DNA of 64,000 nucleotides from Geosiphon pyriformis (lineage: Eukaryota; Glomeromycota; Glomeromycetes; Archaeosporales; Geosiphonaceae): the NCBI GenBank assembly GCA_016748015.1, contig JAAOMT010000240.1, forward strand, positions 30,990 through 94,989, written 5' to 3'. Numbering within the stretch: position 1 is the stretch's first letter; the number at the start of each line of letters is the position of its first letter. A program made the translations under genes and the position numbers. Below the pieces are notes generated by a model that did no database searches, had not been told where the DNA came from, and worked only from the letters and a program-made list of their open reading frames with translations. This document shows, piece by piece, positions 60,929-64,000 of this stretch.

Positions 60929-62416
60929 TCAGTTGAAGTTTGAAGACACCTGCGCTTTATCGGGAGCATGTTTGAAAAGAGAGACTTTCGACCGATTTTG
61001 TTTTGCTTGTTCAATTAACGAACTGAACTGATTTCGATATTTGAACTGTAAGCGGGAATCAAAAGATCTAGAATGTTAAGGAAATACTAAATTCAACATC
61101 TGAAAACGACACAATAAAAGGATATGATGCTCTAGAATTTCATCACGTGTGTTCAATATTTTGGCTGTTTCTCTTCGCATCCTATCGTTTCTGAGTACTT
61201 TTTCCCAATTTTTTAGATCACTTATCAATTCATGGGTGCTTTTTGGATTAGTGGCATCCACATTAGCGTTGTAGCGGTTTATAAATTCGCCATGTCTTTT
61301 TGACATAATAGCTTTGTCACCATGTTCCGGGAGCCCTTCTTTCTTTATGGTTTTCAAAATCTTTTCAATGAGCAAGACTCACAAATGGGGATAAACTTTT
61401 GGGTAATGTCTTATTCTGGGTTATACAAATTACCCGTAATAAAGCCCTCAATGCACTTTCTTTCATCATTGAATATACAACTTTTGGTTTTTTCACCCTT
61501 TTAAATGTGTTAGAGCTGCTACTATACAAATATAAATGAAAACGACTCCCATAAACATGTTAAACATATATTTTAATTAATCACAAGAAACACAAAGCAA
61601 AAACTTATTAGTTGGAAAAACAAATTTCCATAAGACATTACCTCAAGGACTTATATGTTGCGCCCCTATTGTAAAGTCGGTGGACTCGTGAGGGTGACCC
61701 GCCTGTCAAATCAATCGGGGAGGATACCCTTTGGCCAGGTAAAATATCTGTCAAAACCTGGTTGGATATACCTTGGGGTCTTTGACTATGTTGATCTGAC
61801 AATTGGGTGTTCAAAGGATTTTCGGATTCATTCGGAGCTTCCAGAGATGTCGATTTTAATATGGGAGGATGAGCGAAAATTGATGAATCAACTGTTTCAT
61901 CATTAGAATCTTTTGAAAATTCTGAAGTGTTTCTCTTTTCCACTTTAATGACTTTCCCGACAAGACTTAGCAACTTGGGCCTGTTATACAGAAAATTGAT
62001 ATCGGTAATTATACATCATGTCTTTCCCAAAACAAAATCTAAAGACATGCCACCCGTTTTTTATTCAAAAAACCATAAATAGTTAAGAGTAATATATTGA
62101 TTGGAATTGAGAACCTTAAGAGCTTGAATTGGGTTACGAAATCTTCTACCGCATTGTTCTTTCGCAGCTCATGATGCAGGCTCGTAACACGACAAACTGG
62201 GCATATCTGCTGCTGAGTGAGACAGCGTTGCAAACAGAGCGAACAAAAGGTGTGGCAACACTTCGAGATAACTGGATTTTGGAAAAAATCTTTGCATACA
62301 GGACACCGTATTAAACGGTCAAGTTCTTCTCCCGCCGGTAATGGCCAGTCTGAGGGATCTGTAAACTCGTCGAACTTGACTACTTGGCTGGTGAGCTGCC
62401 GGTCTAAATTCGACAT
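60929..62416 (-). CDS. RAD18: RAD18 E3 ubiquitin ligase (PCNA-directed), lacking a visible UBZ finger
   Basis: Exons first to last: 62416-62115, 61980-61642, 61515-61434, 61342-61113 and 61067-60929; the frame closes at 363 aa. RAD18 with RAD6 mono-ubiquitinates PCNA at stalled forks. The N-terminus has SDWPLPAGEELDRLIRCPVC and a complete C3HC4 RING (CPVC...CCHTFCSLC...CPVC), then LRKNNAVEDFV. A Ser/Pro-rich linker follows. The SAP-like DNA-binding region (KVVYSMMKESALRALLR joined to KEGLPEHGDKAIMSKRHGEF) is split by an intron. The C-terminus has LQFKYRNQFSSLIEQAKQN. No Cys/His cluster for the family's UBZ finger occurs between RING and SAP. In-frame Mets also lie at 62467 and 62527. The last intron uses a weak GTGTCG donor. 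Confidence 0.9.
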
Positions 62417-62529
62417 TTGGCTCTTGTGGAAGAAGTTGTGCTGAAATGTCGCGCGTAATCCACTCATTTTATCCATTTCTGCGACGATTTTCAATTGGTT
62501 CTCAGCCAGATTCTCAAATGACATCACGC

Positions 62530-62934
62530 GTCAGAAAAACTTTCTCTTAATTAACATCATCTAAAACGATAAATAAACACGTATGTCGCTGCTTGCTTGT
62601 CTCATTTTCAAGACTTTTTGTTGGTTCCATTGGGGCATGAACAACTATTTGCTTGTCTCATGTTCCAGACCGTTCGTTGTTAGAATATTGGGAGAAACAC
62701 TATTCTAATTGGAAGCGTGGGACAGCTTCATAAAAAAAAAAATGCCCAAATACAACAAAGCAGGCATTACATAATGCTTTGGGAGGTGAACTTGAACTTA
62801 AAAATCAGTATTTTTCACATACGAGTGAAAAATATTCATAAGTTAGGGTTTGGAATATTAATTTTTTAAAAAATGGGAGAAGCAAAATAAAAAAGTCCAC
62901 AAGTCCTCAGTTCATCTCAATGATGGAGACTTTC
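62530..62934. promoter_or_regulatory. upstream region of RAD18 and a plus-strand gene, with telobox
   Basis: TTAGGGTTT (62843-62851) is a telobox, the second telomere-type motif in the window. Nothing else is recognisable. Confidence 0.4.
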
Positions 62935-62936
62935 TC

Positions 62937-63468
62937 AAATCTTCAGTAAGCATTATGGTGAAAAAAATATAGGTTGTGTTTCCTAAAATTATTGATTATA
63001 TTTATATTACAGATTTTTTTTAATCAGGTGCGAGATGTTAGCACAAGAATCTCCCAACGAACAAATTCTGAACGAGATATAGATGTCTTCATTAAGACAC
63101 ATTTTTTCTTATGTCGATGGGTATTCTTGACAGACATTTGTAAGTTCTATTACTATTTCTAACTATGCTCTTATTAATTGCAATAATTCTACGATTTTAC
63201 ATTATAGAAAAATAAGTGGAGGGAATGTCAAACCGGAGCAATCGATGCATCACGTCATGCGGAGAATTTTCATATAGATTGGTTATTTATGGTATGTTAA
63301 TTTTTCGTTGTTATTATAGAATTTTTGTGTGTTTATTCATGGATGTTTTTATGCTTTTAGAGACATGATTTGGCAAAACATTTTCTGAAAAGTAGAGAAT
63401 TTTCGCTTTGTGAACGTGCAGGTTCAAAAATTAAAAATGATAAGAAAGTTCTTTCAAATACTTTAAAG
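62937..63468 (+). CDS. unidentified spliced gene, partly resolved
   Basis: Two phase-0 exons look real: 63208-63291 (KNKWRECQTGAIDASRHAEN...) and 63361-63468 (RHDLAKHFLKSREFSLCERAG...), both with AG acceptors and GT donors. A candidate first exon is MMETFSNL at 62922-62947, but I could not connect it to the rest. One possibility is a 6-nt microexon (63134-63139) after TTCTTGACAG. The 3' end beyond 63468 is not found. The visible protein is a helical, charged, Cys-poor segment. No family recognised. Confidence 0.45.
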
Positions 63469-63626
63469 GTAAAAGATTCTTAGAGACATGTATCCATCAC
63501 CATTTTGCCATTGGCAAACTTTTCTTTTTCTGCTCTTTCCATCATTTACCTAATCGAAGAACTGTTAAACATAAAATTTTCTGTGTTGATGTAAAGAAAC
63601 AAAGTAGATTAGGTTGATGGAAAATT

Positions 63627-63840
63627 TCAATCAGAATCTGGAGAACCGATATCACCTACTTTGGTTTGCAACATAGTTCGAGCAACTTTAATAAGGCCTC
63701 CAATCTCATCATAAGTTGTCGGAATGTTAATGAATAAAATCCAGCTCCCACATAGACGACGAGAATAACCCGAACAAAAGACCATGAAGACAAAAATCCA
63801 GGGATGAGAAGTTTATTACAGGCATGCAAAACTAGTTTTC
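63627..63840 (-). CDS. possible 3' end of an unidentified minus-strand gene
   Basis: Two overlapping minus frames look protein-like. One has a membrane-type helix (LIPGFLSSWSFVRVILVVYVGAGFYSL). The other reads IPTTYDEIGGLIKVARTML and ends KVGDIGSPDSD then TGA at 63627-63629. A 48-nt intron from GTGGGA to GATGAG would join them in frame, but this is short and unproven. Upstream sequence to 64000 is not assigned. Confidence 0.3.
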
Positions 63841-64000
63841 CAGGAAAAATACTGTACTACTACTCGTAGAACACACTGGATGACTGAACTAGGAAATTGG
63901 TGAATCAGTAGAAGAGTATGTTAATCCACAAATCGAGTTGTAAAGAAGAGTTGATACAACTCACCAATACCCAGAAGAAGACAGAATTCAAAGGATTGAA

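Overview
The window looks like nuclear DNA of an arbuscular mycorrhizal fungus (Glomeromycotina, most like Rhizophagus). The evidence is intron-dense housekeeping genes with short introns, extremely AT-rich intergenic DNA, and retroelement proteins of the kind I associate with Rhizophagus genomes. I see no rRNA gene, tRNA gene or CRISPR array. One run of Ns (13501-13647) marks an assembly gap.

Layout. 1-280 is a probable LTR fragment. 281-15535 is a minus-strand non-LTR (LINE) element, copy 1, split by a nested dUTPase-carrying Ty3/gypsy LTR element at 5213-14917. 15540-16790 is very AT-rich. 17731-23149 (+) is RAX2 with a C-terminal SH3 domain, convergent with a gamma-tubulin complex GCP2 gene (23716-about 27150, -). 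28502-30778 (+) is a 13-exon SR splicing factor with one RRM, two zinc knuckles and an RS tail. 31752-40675 (+) is LINE copy 3, carrying an internally deleted LTR element. 41957-42930 (-) is a Kre9/KNH-type GPI-anchored wall protein. 46662-48480 (-) is SEN2 and 48602-49742 (+) is LSM4, divergent across about 120 bp. 51146-57935 (+) is LINE copy 2. 58850-60344 (+) is PRCC and 60929-62416 (-) is RAD18. The last 1.4 kb holds two unresolved coding regions.

Gene logic. Four of the eight recognised host genes act on RNA (SR factor, SEN2, LSM4, PRCC). The others serve polarity (RAX2), microtubule nucleation (GCP2), the cell wall (Kre9-like) and DNA damage tolerance (RAD18). For RAX2, SR, SEN2, LSM4, PRCC, RAD18 and the wall protein I built exon chains by hand whose phases all close in frame. 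GCP2 is resolved except for its N-terminus.

Mobile DNA. All three LINEs lie in or beside AT-rich blocks, and two of them were later invaded by LTR elements. All are dead. Stops that can be compared between copies sit mostly at Trp, Gln or Arg codons reachable by C-to-T or G-to-A transitions, and several catalytic Asp residues are now Asn. The gypsy dUTPase frame, by contrast, is uninterrupted.
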